48,788 nucleotides of DNA from Micrococcales bacterium. GTDB taxonomy: Bacteria > Actinomycetota > Actinomycetes > Actinomycetales > Microbacteriaceae. Positions 34,940 to 43,560 of this stretch are shown here, piece after piece; position 1 is the first letter of the stretch, and every line of letters begins with the position of its first letter. The DNA is taken from NCBI GenBank assembly GCA_016212425.1, contig JACRGJ010000025.1, positions 1-48,788 on the forward strand. Reading direction: 5' to 3'. The position numbers and the translations under genes were made by a program. Below the pieces are notes generated by a model. It saw only the letters and a list, made by a program, of their open reading frames with translations, was not told the DNA's origin and did not search any database.

Positions 34940-34945
34940 ACTATA
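34940..34945 (-). promoter_or_regulatory. -10 hexamer of the siderophore operon
   Basis: TATAGT on the minus strand, 9 bases before the ATG at 34930. It is the best -10 match in the window and sits beside the iron box. Confidence 0.6.
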
Positions 34946-34974
34946 GGCCGAGTCGTGGTCGGCGCGGCTGAGCG

Positions 34975-36519
34975 CTACATGTGTGGGACGAAGCGCTCCC
35001 AGGCGCGACGTCGACTGCCGCGGGGGTCCGACTCGACCCGGTCGCGCTCGTCGATCACGAGGGTCCAACGCCGCTCCTCATCGTAGCGCGGCCATCCGGG
35101 ATCGACCTCGCCGCGGAAGGCGAACCGCAACCAGTTCGTCCGCACCCGCCGCCCGACCCGCTCGAAGGCGCGGTAGCCGCCGAGGGATCCCATCATCCGT
35201 CCGAAGCCGGAGTGGATCCGGTCGAAGACGGCGAAGAGCTCGATGCCGTGGGTCGCGTCGAGTCCGACAACCTTCGCCAGCCGGGGGGCGATATCGAAGC
35301 GGTACATGTACACGGGCGCCCAGCGCGAGTGGTATCCGGCCACGAGCACGGAGGGGAACCAGAACGCGTGATCCCCCGCGAGGTCCATCGCGTCGCGCTG
35401 GCGCGGAAGACCGGGGTACTCGGCCAGCACCCCTGCGGCATCCGTCGGATCGGTGAGCACCATGATCGCCGCGATCCGCTGCGGCGTGGAGGCCAGGATG
35501 TCGAGCCGTCCCCGGAAGAGACTGCCCTCCCGGTCGTTGGTGCCGATGATCAACGGCACCCGCGCGGCCCTTCCCGCCGCCATCGCCGCCGTGGGGCGCT
35601 CGGGCAGGAAGTCGCCGTCGATGACCGGCGAGAGCGGGGCCACACCGGGCGTGCGGTCGCGGAACAACCGGCCCAGCCGAGCCGTGGCGCGGACCCAGGC
35701 GGAGGTCGAGGCGTGGTCGAGCACGACGACCGGGTCGCGATCGGCTGTGACGCCCGGATGCCGTGCCTCGATGACCTCCCGCAGCAGGTCGACGAAATCC
35801 GCGGCCCACTCGCGCGCCGTCTCGGCCGGATAGACCGCCTCGGCGGGCGCGCTCTCGGCGATCGCACGGGCGAAGAGGCCGTCGGCCTCGGGGACGGCCA
35901 TCAGGGTGGTGATGGCGTTGGCGCCGGCCGACTCGCCGAAGACGGTGACGTTGGCGGGGTCCCCGCCGAACGCGGCGATGTTGTCCCGCACCCAGCGCAG
36001 CGCCGCCACGCAGTCGCGCAGACCGAGATTCGACTCGATCGGGCGTTCCGACGTGGAGTACCGCGACAGGTCGAGCCACCCCAGGGCGCCGAGCCGGTAG
36101 TTGAGATTGACGAAGACGACGCCGCCGTCGTGCACGAGCCCTTCGCCCTGCTCGGGCATCTCCCGCGACGAGCCGACCGAGTAGGCGCCGCCGTGGATGT
36201 AGACCATCACCGGGCGGAGACGGTCCGCATCCGTGGCGGGGGCGATCACGTTGACGGTGAGGCAGTCCTCGGACTGCTCCGCAGGCATCGTGGGCAACGC
36301 GGACGGGCCCCGGATGTCCTGCGCCGAGATCGGGCCGAATTCCGCAGCGCCGCGCACACCCGTCCACGGGATCACCGGCCGCGGTGCCCGCAGCCGGAGG
36401 GGTCCCACCGGAGGCGCAGCGTAGGGGATACCTCGCCACATCCGCAGACCGCGCAGGTCGATGCCCGCGACGGTGCCGCCCTCCACCGTGACCCGCAGCG
36501 TGCGCGCGAGCTGCTTCAC
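34975..36519 (-). CDS. Carboxylesterase / lipase family protein (type B)
   Basis: A 514-residue serine hydrolase of the carboxylesterase type B family. The nucleophile Ser197 is in VFGESAGANA, the oxyanion hole in YIHGGAYSVGSS, the acidic residue in GTNDREGSLF and the His in LDATHGIELF; EDCLTVNV is the family's N-terminal signature. No signal peptide is seen, so it is probably cytoplasmic. The GTG at 36519 is chosen because TAGCAT stands 7 bases before it; an open frame to 36591 would run to within 13 bases of the parE stop and has no ribosome binding site. Natural substrate unknown; ester or siderophore-ester hydrolysis is possible but unsupported. Confidence 0.88.
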   Translation of the reverse strand: MKQLARTLRVTVEGGTVAGIDLRGLRMWRGIPYAAPPVGPLRLRAPRPVIPWTGVRGAAEFGPISAQDIRGPSALPTMPAEQSEDCLTVNVIAPATDADRLRPVMVYIHGGAYSVGSSREMPEQGEGLVHDGGVVFVNLNYRLGALGWLDLSRYSTSERPIESNLGLRDCVAALRWVRDNIAAFGGDPANVTVFGESAGANAITTLMAVPEADGLFARAIAESAPAEAVYPAETAREWAADFVDLLREVIEARHPGVTADRDPVVVLDHASTSAWVRATARLGRLFRDRTPGVAPLSPVIDGDFLPERPTAAMAAGRAARVPLIIGTNDREGSLFRGRLDILASTPQRIAAIMVLTDPTDAAGVLAEYPGLPRQRDAMDLAGDHAFWFPSVLVAGYHSRWAPVYMYRFDIAPRLAKVVGLDATHGIELFAVFDRIHSGFGRMMGSLGGYRAFERVGRRVRTNWLRFAFRGEVDPGWPRYDEERRWTLVIDERDRVESDPRGSRRRAWERFVPHM

Positions 36520-36526
36520 ATCCTGG

Positions 36527-36532
36527 ATGCTA
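36527..36532 (-). promoter_or_regulatory. Leaderless -10 hexamer of the carboxylesterase gene
   Basis: TAGCAT on minus, 7 bases before the GTG at 36519; no Shine-Dalgarno between. Confidence 0.45.
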
Positions 36533-36577
36533 GCCAGCCTCGGGCTTGGATGCCCGCGCTTGGTCACCGCCCGGGCA

Positions 36578-38674
36578 TCAGACGTCGACACGGGAGCGGT
36601 CGAGACCCTGCCCCGCGATGATGAAGTCCTTCCGCGGCCCGACTTCGTTGCCCATCAGCAGCTCGAAGACGGCCGACGCGGCCTCCGCGTCATTCACGCG
36701 CACCCGGCGCAGGGTGCGGTGCTCGCGGCTCATCGTCGTCTCGGCCAGCTGGTCGGCGTCCATCTCCCCCAGCCCCTTATATCGCTGGATCGGGTCCTGG
36801 TAGCGGCGGCCCTGACGCCGAAGCGTCGCGAGCACCGTCTGGAGCTCCTGCTCGGAGTAGGTGTAGATGACGTCGTTGGGTCTGGAGCCGCTGTTGATCG
36901 CGACCACGCGATGCAGCGGCGGAACGGCGGCGAACACCCGACCCGCCTCGATCAAGGGCCTCATGTACCGGAAGAAGAGCGTCAGGAGCAGGGTGCGGAT
37001 GTGAGCGCCGTCGACGTCGGCATCGGACATGACGATCACCTTCCCGTACCGGGCCGCGTCGAGCTCGAACGAACGCCCGGACCCGGCACCGATCACCTGG
37101 ATGATCGCCGCGCACTCGGCGTTGGAGAGCATGTCCGAGATCGACGCCTTCTGGACGTTGAGGATCTTGCCGCGGATGGGCAGCAGGGCCTGGTGCTCGC
37201 TGTCGCGAGCGAGCTTCGCCGTGCCGAGCGCGGAGTCGCCCTCGACGATGAAGAGCTCCGTGTCGTCCACCGTCGTCGAGCGGCAGTCGGCGAGTTTCGT
37301 GGGGAGAGAGGAGCTCTCGAGGGCGTTCTTGCGGCGCTGCGTCTCCTTGTGCGCGCGCGCGGAGATGCGGCTCTTCATCTCCGCGACGATCTTGTCGAGC
37401 ACGAGGGCGCTCTGCGCCTTGTCCTCCCGCTTCGTCGAGGCGAACCGCTCGGCGAGACCCGACGCGATCACCGACGCGACGATCGCGCGCACCGCGGGAG
37501 TGCCGAGCACCTCCTTCGTCTGCCCCTCGAACTGCGGCTCGGGCAGGCGCACGGTCAGCACCGCGGTCAAGCCGGCGAGGATGTCGTCCTTCTCCAGCCT
37601 GTCGGTGCCGCCCTTCGCCGGCCCGACCTTCAGCCGACGCGCGTTCTTCTCGACCTCCGCGCGGAAGAACCGCATCATCCCCTGGTCGAACCCGGTCTGG
37701 TGGCTGCCGCCCTTCGGGGTCGCGATGATGTTCACGAAGCTGCGGAACCGCGTCTCGTAGCCGGCGCCCCAGCGGAGGGCGATGTCGACCTCGCACTCCC
37801 GTTCCAGCTCGGTCGGCACCATGTGCCCGTTCGCCTGCAGCACGGGCACGGTCTCGCGATAGCCGCCGGTTCCGGTGATCCGCCAGGTGGAGGTGACCGG
37901 GGCATCCGGGGCGAGGTAGTCGGCGAACTCGGTGATCCCGCCGTCGTAGCGGAACGACTCGCGCACCGCGTCGGCGCCCCGCTCGTCGACGAGGTCGATC
38001 TGGAGTCCCGGCACGAGGAACGCGGTCTGCCGGGCCCGCCCGATGAGATCGAGGAGCTGGAACTCCGCGCCCTTCGTGAAGATCTGACGGTCGGCGAAGT
38101 AGCGGATGCGGGTGCCGGTGACGTCCTTCGCGACGCGGCCGATGCGGCGCAGCTCGCTGCCGGACACGAACGGCGTGAACGGCGCATCCGGACCATCGCC
38201 CGCGAACACTCCCGGCTCCCCCCGGTGGAACGACATCGCCCAGGTCGCCCCGTCGCGGTCCACCTCCACGTCGAGGCGCTCGCTGAGCGCGTTGACGACC
38301 GACGCGCCGACCCCGTGCAGGCCTCCGGACGCCGCGTAGGAGCCGCCCCCGAACTTGCCCCCGGCGTGCAGCTTCGTGAAGACGACCTCCACGCCGGACA
38401 GGCCCGTCTTCGGCTCGATATCGACCGGGATGCCGCGTGCGCTGTCGCGCACCTCGACACTGGAATCGGCATGGAGCACGACCTCGATCGCCGCGCCATG
38501 ACCGGCGAGCGCCTCGTCGACGGAGTTGTCGATGATCTCCCAGAGACAGTGCATGAGCCCGCGGGAGTCGGTCGAGCCGATGTACATCCCGGGCCGCTTG
38601 CGCACCGCCTCCAGACCTTCGAGCACGGACAGGTGCCGGGCCGAGTACTCGAGAGATGCCGCTCCGCTCGCCAT
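36578..38674 (-). CDS. parE: DNA topoisomerase IV subunit B (ParE/GyrB family)
   Basis: A 698-residue ATPase subunit of a type IIA topoisomerase. The start LSVLEGLEAVRKRPGMYIGS and ATP-site WEIIDNSVDEALAG are conserved; GLHGVGASVVNALS is the GHKL glycine loop. The TOPRIM domain shows EGDSALG and DADVDGAHIRTLLLTLFFR, and the C-terminus ends in RYKGLGEMDADQL. The ATG at 38674 has GGGAGG 5 bases upstream. With the ParC-like gene at 27554 it presumably forms a heterotetramer that unlinks daughter chromosomes; true gyrA/gyrB are expected near the origin, outside this window. Confidence 0.9.
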   Translation of the reverse strand: MASGAASLEYSARHLSVLEGLEAVRKRPGMYIGSTDSRGLMHCLWEIIDNSVDEALAGHGAAIEVVLHADSSVEVRDSARGIPVDIEPKTGLSGVEVVFTKLHAGGKFGGGSYAASGGLHGVGASVVNALSERLDVEVDRDGATWAMSFHRGEPGVFAGDGPDAPFTPFVSGSELRRIGRVAKDVTGTRIRYFADRQIFTKGAEFQLLDLIGRARQTAFLVPGLQIDLVDERGADAVRESFRYDGGITEFADYLAPDAPVTSTWRITGTGGYRETVPVLQANGHMVPTELERECEVDIALRWGAGYETRFRSFVNIIATPKGGSHQTGFDQGMMRFFRAEVEKNARRLKVGPAKGGTDRLEKDDILAGLTAVLTVRLPEPQFEGQTKEVLGTPAVRAIVASVIASGLAERFASTKREDKAQSALVLDKIVAEMKSRISARAHKETQRRKNALESSSLPTKLADCRSTTVDDTELFIVEGDSALGTAKLARDSEHQALLPIRGKILNVQKASISDMLSNAECAAIIQVIGAGSGRSFELDAARYGKVIVMSDADVDGAHIRTLLLTLFFRYMRPLIEAGRVFAAVPPLHRVVAINSGSRPNDVIYTYSEQELQTVLATLRRQGRRYQDPIQRYKGLGEMDADQLAETTMSREHRTLRRVRVNDAEAASAVFELLMGNEVGPRKDFIIAGQGLDRSRVDV

Positions 38675-38836
38675 GATGACCTCCCGATCCGCGCCGCTCC
38701 TCAGGGTAATGACCGCTCGGGCGGCCGGCTCCGCGACACCCGGACGTCCCGGACCCCTCGTTCTGGGCGGTGCCGACACCTTCGCGCTGAGCGAAACGGC
38801 CCGCCCCGACCGGCATCCGTCGTCGCCGTGTGGTCG

Positions 38837-38842
38837 AATGGA
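38837..38842 (+). promoter_or_regulatory. Candidate -10 of the DUF7455 gene
   Basis: TCGAAT within a 14-base word (GTGGTCGAATGGAG) that also precedes DUF3093 at 24299-24312. Here it is about 55 bases from the start, and the leader carries GAGGGAG. Confidence 0.3.
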
Positions 38843-38896
38843 GTCCTGGCCGTGAGGCTGGACCCGTCAACAGCCTGTGCAGTGAGGGAGCCGACC

Positions 38897-39118
38897 ATGC
38901 CGCAGATCACGACCGACGCCGTCGACGAGCTGGACGACCGCGCCCTCACCGCCCTCGACCGCTGCGACTCCTGCGGCGCTCAGGCCTACGTCCGCGTGAC
39001 CCTCGCCTCCGGCGAGCTCCTGTTCTGCGCCCACCACGGCACGAAGTTCAAGGACAAGCTCGCCGGCACGGCCCTCGGCTGGCACGACGAGTCCGACCGC
39101 CTGCAGGACGCCCGCTGA
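38897..39118 (+). CDS. DUF7455 family small zinc-ribbon-like protein
   Basis: A 73-residue protein common in Actinobacteria next to sigA, DUF7455 type. The pattern CDSC at residues 24-27 (DRCDSCGAQAYVRV) and FCAHHG about 20 residues later offers Cys/Cys/Cys/His ligands for one metal ion. An acidic N-terminal lead and a C-terminal charged helix complete it. The ATG follows GAGGGAG at 6 bases. The ATP-grasp gene begins 20 bases after the stop, so they may be co-transcribed. Function not established. Confidence 0.8.
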   Translation: MPQITTDAVDELDDRALTALDRCDSCGAQAYVRVTLASGELLFCAHHGTKFKDKLAGTALGWHDESDRLQDAR

Positions 39119-39138
39119 GCCGGTCCGACTGATCCGCG

Positions 39139-40161
39139 GTGGCTCTCGGCACCGGTCGACGCCTCCGCTACCTCATCCAGCGAGCGCGAGCGCTGGATGT
39201 CCGGAACCTCCTCCGGCTCGCGGCACTGTCCCGTCGCGTCTCCCGCCGACCGACCGCCCTGGTCGTCGCGGACATGCTGTGGGCTGCCGTCCGCCACCAG
39301 GTCGCCTTCCAGGACTACGCCGACTGGGACTTCGCCATCCTGACCCGCGCGGAACGCGCGACGTGGCTGACGCATCCCATGTCGAACCATCTGGCGGTCC
39401 GGCTCAACTCGCGTGAGCACCGCGACACCTTCGCCGACAAGACCCGGTTCGATGACCGCTTCCGTGCCTACCTGGGGCGGGACTGGATCGACCTGCGGAA
39501 CGTCGATGCTGCCACGCTCGCCTCCTTCGCGCGGCGCCACGGCGCGGTGATCGTCAAGGTGCCCGACTCGCTCGGTGGGGTGGGCATCGACCGGATCGAT
39601 GCCGTGGACGTCACGGACTGGGACGCCCTGCACGCGCGGTTGCTCGCCGGGCGGCAGTTCCTCGTCGAGGAGCTGCTCGGGCAGCACCTGCGGATGGCGG
39701 CCCTCAACCCGTCGAGCGTCAACACGCTCCGCATCGTGACCTACCTCGACGGCGACCGGGTGCACCTGCTCGCGGCCGTCCTGAAGATGGGCAACGGCGG
39801 TCCCATCGACAACTTCAGCCACGGGGGCATGTACACGATGCTCGACGCGGACGGTGTGGCCCGGCACGCCGCGTTCGATGGCGCCGGCGACACCTTCGAC
39901 GTGCATCCCGCCACCGGCACGCCCATCGTCGGCTTCGCGGTGCCGCTCTACGACCGCGTACTCGATCTCGTCGAGCGGCTGGCGCGCGAGGTGCCGGAGA
40001 TGCGCTACATCGGCTGGGACATCGCGATCACCCCGGACGGTCCGGTCGTCATCGAGGGCAACTACAACACCGGGGTGTTCCAGCCCAAGCCGAGCGTCTC
40101 CGGCATCCGGATCGGCTTGCTCCCGCGCTACCGCGATGCGATCGGCTTCTCGCCGCGCTGA
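39139..40161 (+). CDS. ATP-grasp protein (sugar-transferase-associated type)
   Basis: A 340-residue ATP-grasp enzyme, most like the ATPgrasp_ST family. The ATP-binding Lys is in AVIVKVPDSLGGVGIDRID, the adenine-side segment in FLVEELLGQHLRM, the conserved NTLRIVTYLDGD strand and GGPIDNFSHGGM loop follow, and the Mg-binding Glu/Asn are in VVIEGNYNTGVFQPK. It probably joins a carboxylate to an amine or other nucleophile through an acyl-phosphate; the substrate is unknown. The GTG at 39139 has no clear ribosome binding site. No glycosyltransferase or capsule gene is nearby. Its stop meets that of the CofE-like gene with no base between. Confidence 0.8.
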   Translation: MALGTGRRLRYLIQRARALDVRNLLRLAALSRRVSRRPTALVVADMLWAAVRHQVAFQDYADWDFAILTRAERATWLTHPMSNHLAVRLNSREHRDTFADKTRFDDRFRAYLGRDWIDLRNVDAATLASFARRHGAVIVKVPDSLGGVGIDRIDAVDVTDWDALHARLLAGRQFLVEELLGQHLRMAALNPSSVNTLRIVTYLDGDRVHLLAAVLKMGNGGPIDNFSHGGMYTMLDADGVARHAAFDGAGDTFDVHPATGTPIVGFAVPLYDRVLDLVERLAREVPEMRYIGWDIAITPDGPVVIEGNYNTGVFQPKPSVSGIRIGLLPRYRDAIGFSPR

Positions 40162-40869
40162 TCACACGGGGCGAATGATGCCGAGCGGGGTCGATTCGTG
40201 CTTCTGCCCGAGCGGGTTGTCGCGCAGGATCCGCACCGCCAACCGCTCCTCCCCCGCGCTGAGCGTGGAACCCAGGATGTTGCCGCCGAAATCGTTGATG
40301 TCCACCACCAGCACCTCCGGGATCCCCTCGAGCAGCGCCTTCAGGCGAGCCGCCACCTCCCGTGGACGCTCGGGCACGAGCACGACGTGCGAGTTGTACG
40401 GCGGGATGGTGTGGGCGGTGGGACCGTCGATGCCGCGCGCCGCAGGTCCCGCGATGCGGTAGAAGTCGCCCTTCCGGCCGAGCCGCTTCGTCACGGCGGC
40501 CACCGCCGCGGCGAGGAGGATGCGCGGCGTGCCGCACTCACGCAGCGCGAACTCCATCGTCTCGGGAATGCCGAGGCCGATGCCGTGCGAGGTCTTCGTC
40601 ACGTACCGGGACAGGGTGTGCGCGAGCGGACGGGCGGTGATCTCAGCCATCGGGTAGGAGCGGCCCTGGGAGATGGCCACGATCTTCTCCGTCACGAACA
40701 GCCAGTCGCCGGGGCGGTACGCGCCCGCCGTGTACTCGCGGACGAACGCGTCGAGATCGTCGCCGGGCATCACGACGCGGGTCTTGAGGGGAATGCGCGC
40801 GTAGCGCCGCCCGTCGACCACGACCTCGAGAGCCTTCCCCTCGTTGGCGGGGGACGGAACCGGTGCCAC
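40162..40869 (-). CDS. CofE-like ligase (coenzyme F420-0:L-glutamate ligase family)
   Basis: A 235-residue protein of the F420-0:gamma-glutamyl ligase family (CofE/FbiB N-terminal type). GDWLFVTEKIVAISQGRSYP carries the family's GTP-binding start, and later segments are TKTSHGIGLGIPETMEFAL and VVDINDFGGNILGSTLSAGEERLAVRILRDNPLGQ, with the metal-binding Asp/Asn. No other F420 gene (cofC, cofD, cofG, cofH) is in the window, so the true acceptor may be something else. The GTG at 40869 follows the sigA stop by 4 bases on the same strand, hence likely co-transcribed with sigA. Confidence 0.8.
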   Translation of the reverse strand: MAPVPSPANEGKALEVVVDGRRYARIPLKTRVVMPGDDLDAFVREYTAGAYRPGDWLFVTEKIVAISQGRSYPMAEITARPLAHTLSRYVTKTSHGIGLGIPETMEFALRECGTPRILLAAAVAAVTKRLGRKGDFYRIAGPAARGIDGPTAHTIPPYNSHVVLVPERPREVAARLKALLEGIPEVLVVDINDFGGNILGSTLSAGEERLAVRILRDNPLGQKHESTPLGIIRPV

Positions 40870-40873
40870 AGGT

Positions 40874-42280
40874 CTACTCGAGGTAGTCGCGCAGCGACTG
40901 CGACCGCGACGGGTGGCGCAGCTTCGCCATCGTCTTGGACTCGATCTGGCGGATGCGCTCGCGTGTCACACCGAAGGTGTCACCGATCTGGTCCAGGGTC
41001 TTCGGCATCCCGTCGCCGAGGCCGAACCGCATCCGGATCACACCGGCCTCCCGCTCCGAAAGCGAGTCGAGAAGGCTCTCCAGCTGCTTCTGCAGCATGG
41101 TGAATCCGACCGCGTCCGCCGGGACGACCGCCTCGGTGTCCTCGATCAGGTCGCCGAACTCACTGTCGCCGTCCTCGCCGAGCGGGGTGTGGAGGGAGAT
41201 CGGCTCCCTGCCGTACTTTTGAACCTCGACGACCTTCTCGGGCGTCATGTCCAACTCGCGGCTGAGCTCCTCCGGGGTCGGCTCACGACCGAGGTCCTGC
41301 AGCATCTGTCGCTGGACGCGGGCGAGCTTGTTGATGACCTCGACCATGTGCACCGGGATGCGGATCGTGCGGGCCTGGTCGGCCATCGCCCGCGTGATCG
41401 CCTGGCGGATCCACCAGGTGGCATAGGTGGAGAACTTGAAGCCCTTGGTGTAGTCGAACTTCTCGACCGCGCGGATGAGGCCGAGGTTGCCCTCCTGGAT
41501 GAGGTCGAGGAACTGCATCCCGCGACCCGTGTACCGCTTGGCGAGCGAGACGACGAGGCGGAGGTTCGCACCCAGCAGGTGGCTCTTGGCGCGTTGGCCG
41601 TCGCGGGCGACCCAGGTGAGCTCGCGACCGAGCTGGCTGCGGTGCTCCTCCTTGCTGAGATGCGAGAGCTTCTCCTCGGCGAATAGACCCGCCTCGATGC
41701 GCATCGCGAGCTCGACCTCTTCCGCCGCGTTCAGCAACGCGACCTTACCGATCTGCTTGAGGTAGTCCTTCACGGGGTCGGCCGTCGCGCCGGTGATCGC
41801 CGCCGAGTAGACGGGGATCTCATCCTCGTCGTCCGTCATGGTGAGGCGGATCGCGCCGGTCGGCAACGGCTCGTCGGAAGCGGACGGCTTGGCGTCCTCG
41901 TCCTCCGCATCGTCGCTGTCTCCCGCCGGAGACTCGTCGGTCGCCGCGGTCGCGCCGACGGGGGTCTCGGCCGTCTCGCTCTCCGCGGCCTCGTCGGACT
42001 CCCCCTCGGGACCGTCGACCCCGGGCTCCGCCGGCTCGGCATCGGTCTCGACCGCGCCAGCCTCGATCGGGTCGGTGTCGGTGTCGGCGGGGTTCGTCTT
42101 GACGGCGGACCGGACGGACGCCGTGGCGGCGGTCTTCGGAGCGGACGCCGGAGCCTTCTTCGCCGGGGCCTTCTTGGCCGCGGACGGAGTCCTGGTGCGG
42201 GTGGCGGTCGCGGGAGCGGTGGAGACGGACTCGGCGTCGATCGTCGGGTCGGCCTCGGTCGTCGTGCTGCGCGTGGGCAT
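40874..42280 (-). CDS. sigA: Primary RNA polymerase sigma factor (SigA/HrdB)
   Basis: A 468-residue group 1 sigma factor. Residues 1-165 are a low-complexity extension: Lys/Ala-rich first ([16 protein letters not shown]), then strongly acidic, typical of actinobacterial SigA. Region 1.2 begins [16 protein letters not shown]; regions 2.3-2.4 are [25 protein letters not shown], which melt and read the -10; region 3 is [14 protein letters not shown]; region 4.2, [22 protein letters not shown], reads the -35. The ATG at 42280 has GGAAGG 8 bases upstream. The TANNNT hexamers noted elsewhere are the expected targets of this protein. Confidence 0.97.
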   Translation of the reverse strand: MPTRSTTTEADPTIDAESVSTAPATATRTRTPSAAKKAPAKKAPASAPKTAATASVRSAVKTNPADTDTDPIEAGAVETDAEPAEPGVDGPEGESDEAAESETAETPVGATAATDESPAGDSDDAEDEDAKPSASDEPLPTGAIRLTMTDDEDEIPVYSAAITGATADPVKDYLKQIGKVALLNAAEEVELAMRIEAGLFAEEKLSHLSKEEHRSQLGRELTWVARDGQRAKSHLLGANLRLVVSLAKRYTGRGMQFLDLIQEGNLGLIRAVEKFDYTKGFKFSTYATWWIRQAITRAMADQARTIRIPVHMVEVINKLARVQRQMLQDLGREPTPEELSRELDMTPEKVVEVQKYGREPISLHTPLGEDGDSEFGDLIEDTEAVVPADAVGFTMLQKQLESLLDSLSEREAGVIRMRFGLGDGMPKTLDQIGDTFGVTRERIRQIESKTMAKLRHPSRSQSLRDYLE

Positions 42281-42490
42281 TCGTGTTCCCTTCCAGGCGA
42301 AGCGGGCAGTACTAAGACCCTTGTCAAGTCCTCCGCGTTCTCCGGCACGCCGGACGGTGGTCGAGACAGGGTCTGTCAGATGATTGTCGCACACTCGCCG
42401 AGTGGCTCCGTTCCCGCGGGAGCGACGAGCGGTCGGCGTGCGACCCCGACTACAACCGTGTGGACCGCCGAGCTATTCCGCCGCGACCGG

Positions 42491-42554
42491 ATCGGTCCCG
42501 TCAGCAGAGAGCCTCAGCCAGCATCGGTCCCGTCAGCAGAAGCACTCAGCGGTC
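42491..42554. repeat. Two 32-base imperfect tandem units at the PAC2 3' end
   Basis: ATCGGTCCCGTCAGCAGA occurs at 42491-42508 and again at 42523-42540. Extended to 32-base units, about 25 of 32 positions agree. The second unit runs into the PAC2 stop codon, so the 3' end of that gene appears partly duplicated. Confidence 0.6.
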
Positions 42555-43460
42555 GTCGTCGTGACGCCGTGAGGCGAGGAACCTCTCCAGCTCGGCGGCG
42601 ATCGCGTCGGCGCTCGGCACGTCGCCGTTCTCGCCGGTGAGCGGAGAAGGGAGGGGGTTGTCCTCCATGTAGGTGTCGTGACGCGACTCGAGCGTCTGCA
42701 CGAGCCGTTCGAGCTCGGCATTCGAGCCGACCTGCTCCTCGACCTTGGAGAGGAACTCGCGGTTCTCCTCACGGAGTCGGTCGGTCGGGAAGATTAGTCC
42801 GGTCGCAGCGCTGATCGACTCCAGCGCGGTGATCGCCACCGCCGGGTACTCGGTGTCCGCGAGGTAGTGCGGCACGAGGAGGACGAATCCCGCGATGGGC
42901 AGGTCGCTGACCTGGAGGCGGTACTCGACGAGGTGGAGCGCGTTGCCCGGAGCCTGGGTGCTCGGTCGCCAGACCGACATGCTCTCGACGAGCTCGCTGC
43001 GATTCCCGCTGACCGTGACGCCGATAGGGCGGGTGTGCGGCACCGGCATCGGGATGGACTGCACCCAGGTCGCGGTCGCGACGCCGAAGCGCTCGATGAG
43101 TTGCAGGACCGCGGCAGTGAACGACTCCCACCGGAAGTCCGGCTCGAAGCCCGCCAGCAGGAGGAACGGCTGATGCAGCTCATCCCGCATGAGATGCAGA
43201 GCCAGACGCGCGGGGCGGTAGTCGGCGATGTGGTCCTGTTCGAACAGGATCACGGGCCGCCGGGCACGGTAGTCGAGAAGGATGTCGGCGTCGAAGGTCG
43301 CGATCTCGACATGGTCGAGCGTGTCGAGCATGTACTGAGTGACCTGGCTGACTGCGCCGCCCGCATCCGCAAATCCGGTCAGCCCGGCCACGATCGGCAG
43401 ACCCCGCGGAACCTCGATGCCCTCGAGATGGAGCTCGAACAGCTCGGCGGGATCCTGCAT
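42546..43460 (-). CDS. PAC2 family protein (proteasome-assembly-chaperone fold)
   Basis: A 304-residue protein of the PAC2 family. The family start GLPIVAGLTGFADAGGAVSQVTQYML, the central FEQDHIADYRPARLALHLMRDELHQPFLLLAGFEPDFRW and the later VPHYLADTEYPAVAITALESI are clear. The C-terminal 70 residues are a charged helix with a disordered end. Actinobacterial members resemble proteasome chaperones but occur also without proteasomes; Microbacteriaceae often lack one, so the role is open. The ATG at 43460 has TAGACT 7 bases upstream. It lies upstream of sigA on the same strand, 265 bases away. Confidence 0.85.
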   Translation of the reverse strand: MQDPAELFELHLEGIEVPRGLPIVAGLTGFADAGGAVSQVTQYMLDTLDHVEIATFDADILLDYRARRPVILFEQDHIADYRPARLALHLMRDELHQPFLLLAGFEPDFRWESFTAAVLQLIERFGVATATWVQSIPMPVPHTRPIGVTVSGNRSELVESMSVWRPSTQAPGNALHLVEYRLQVSDLPIAGFVLLVPHYLADTEYPAVAITALESISAATGLIFPTDRLREENREFLSKVEEQVGSNAELERLVQTLESRHDTYMEDNPLPSPLTGENGDVPSADAIAAELERFLASRRHDDDR

Positions 43461-43467
43461 GCTCCCT

Positions 43468-43473
43468 AGTCTA
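43468..43473 (-). promoter_or_regulatory. Leaderless -10 hexamer of the PAC2 gene
   Basis: TAGACT on minus, 7 bases before the ATG at 43460, the same layout as dxs. Confidence 0.45.
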
Positions 43474-43547
43474 GGTGTGGCCCCCCGGCCGCGCCCGGAC
43501 GCGGCGGACGCCTCCGATGCGCTCCGAGCGAACAGCATCCGCCTGGC

Positions 43548-43553
43548 TAGCAT
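43548..43553 (+). promoter_or_regulatory. Leaderless -10 hexamer of pepA
   Basis: TAGCAT, 7 bases, then the GTG at 43561. An in-frame ATG at 43552 overlaps the hexamer and would not be transcribed. Confidence 0.45.
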
Positions 43554-43560
43554 GTCCCGC

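Noticed and set aside
40162-40869. Call as a true F420 biosynthesis gene (cofE)
   Set aside because: No other F420 gene is in the window and many F420-independent bacteria carry CofE-like proteins, so only the family is assigned.
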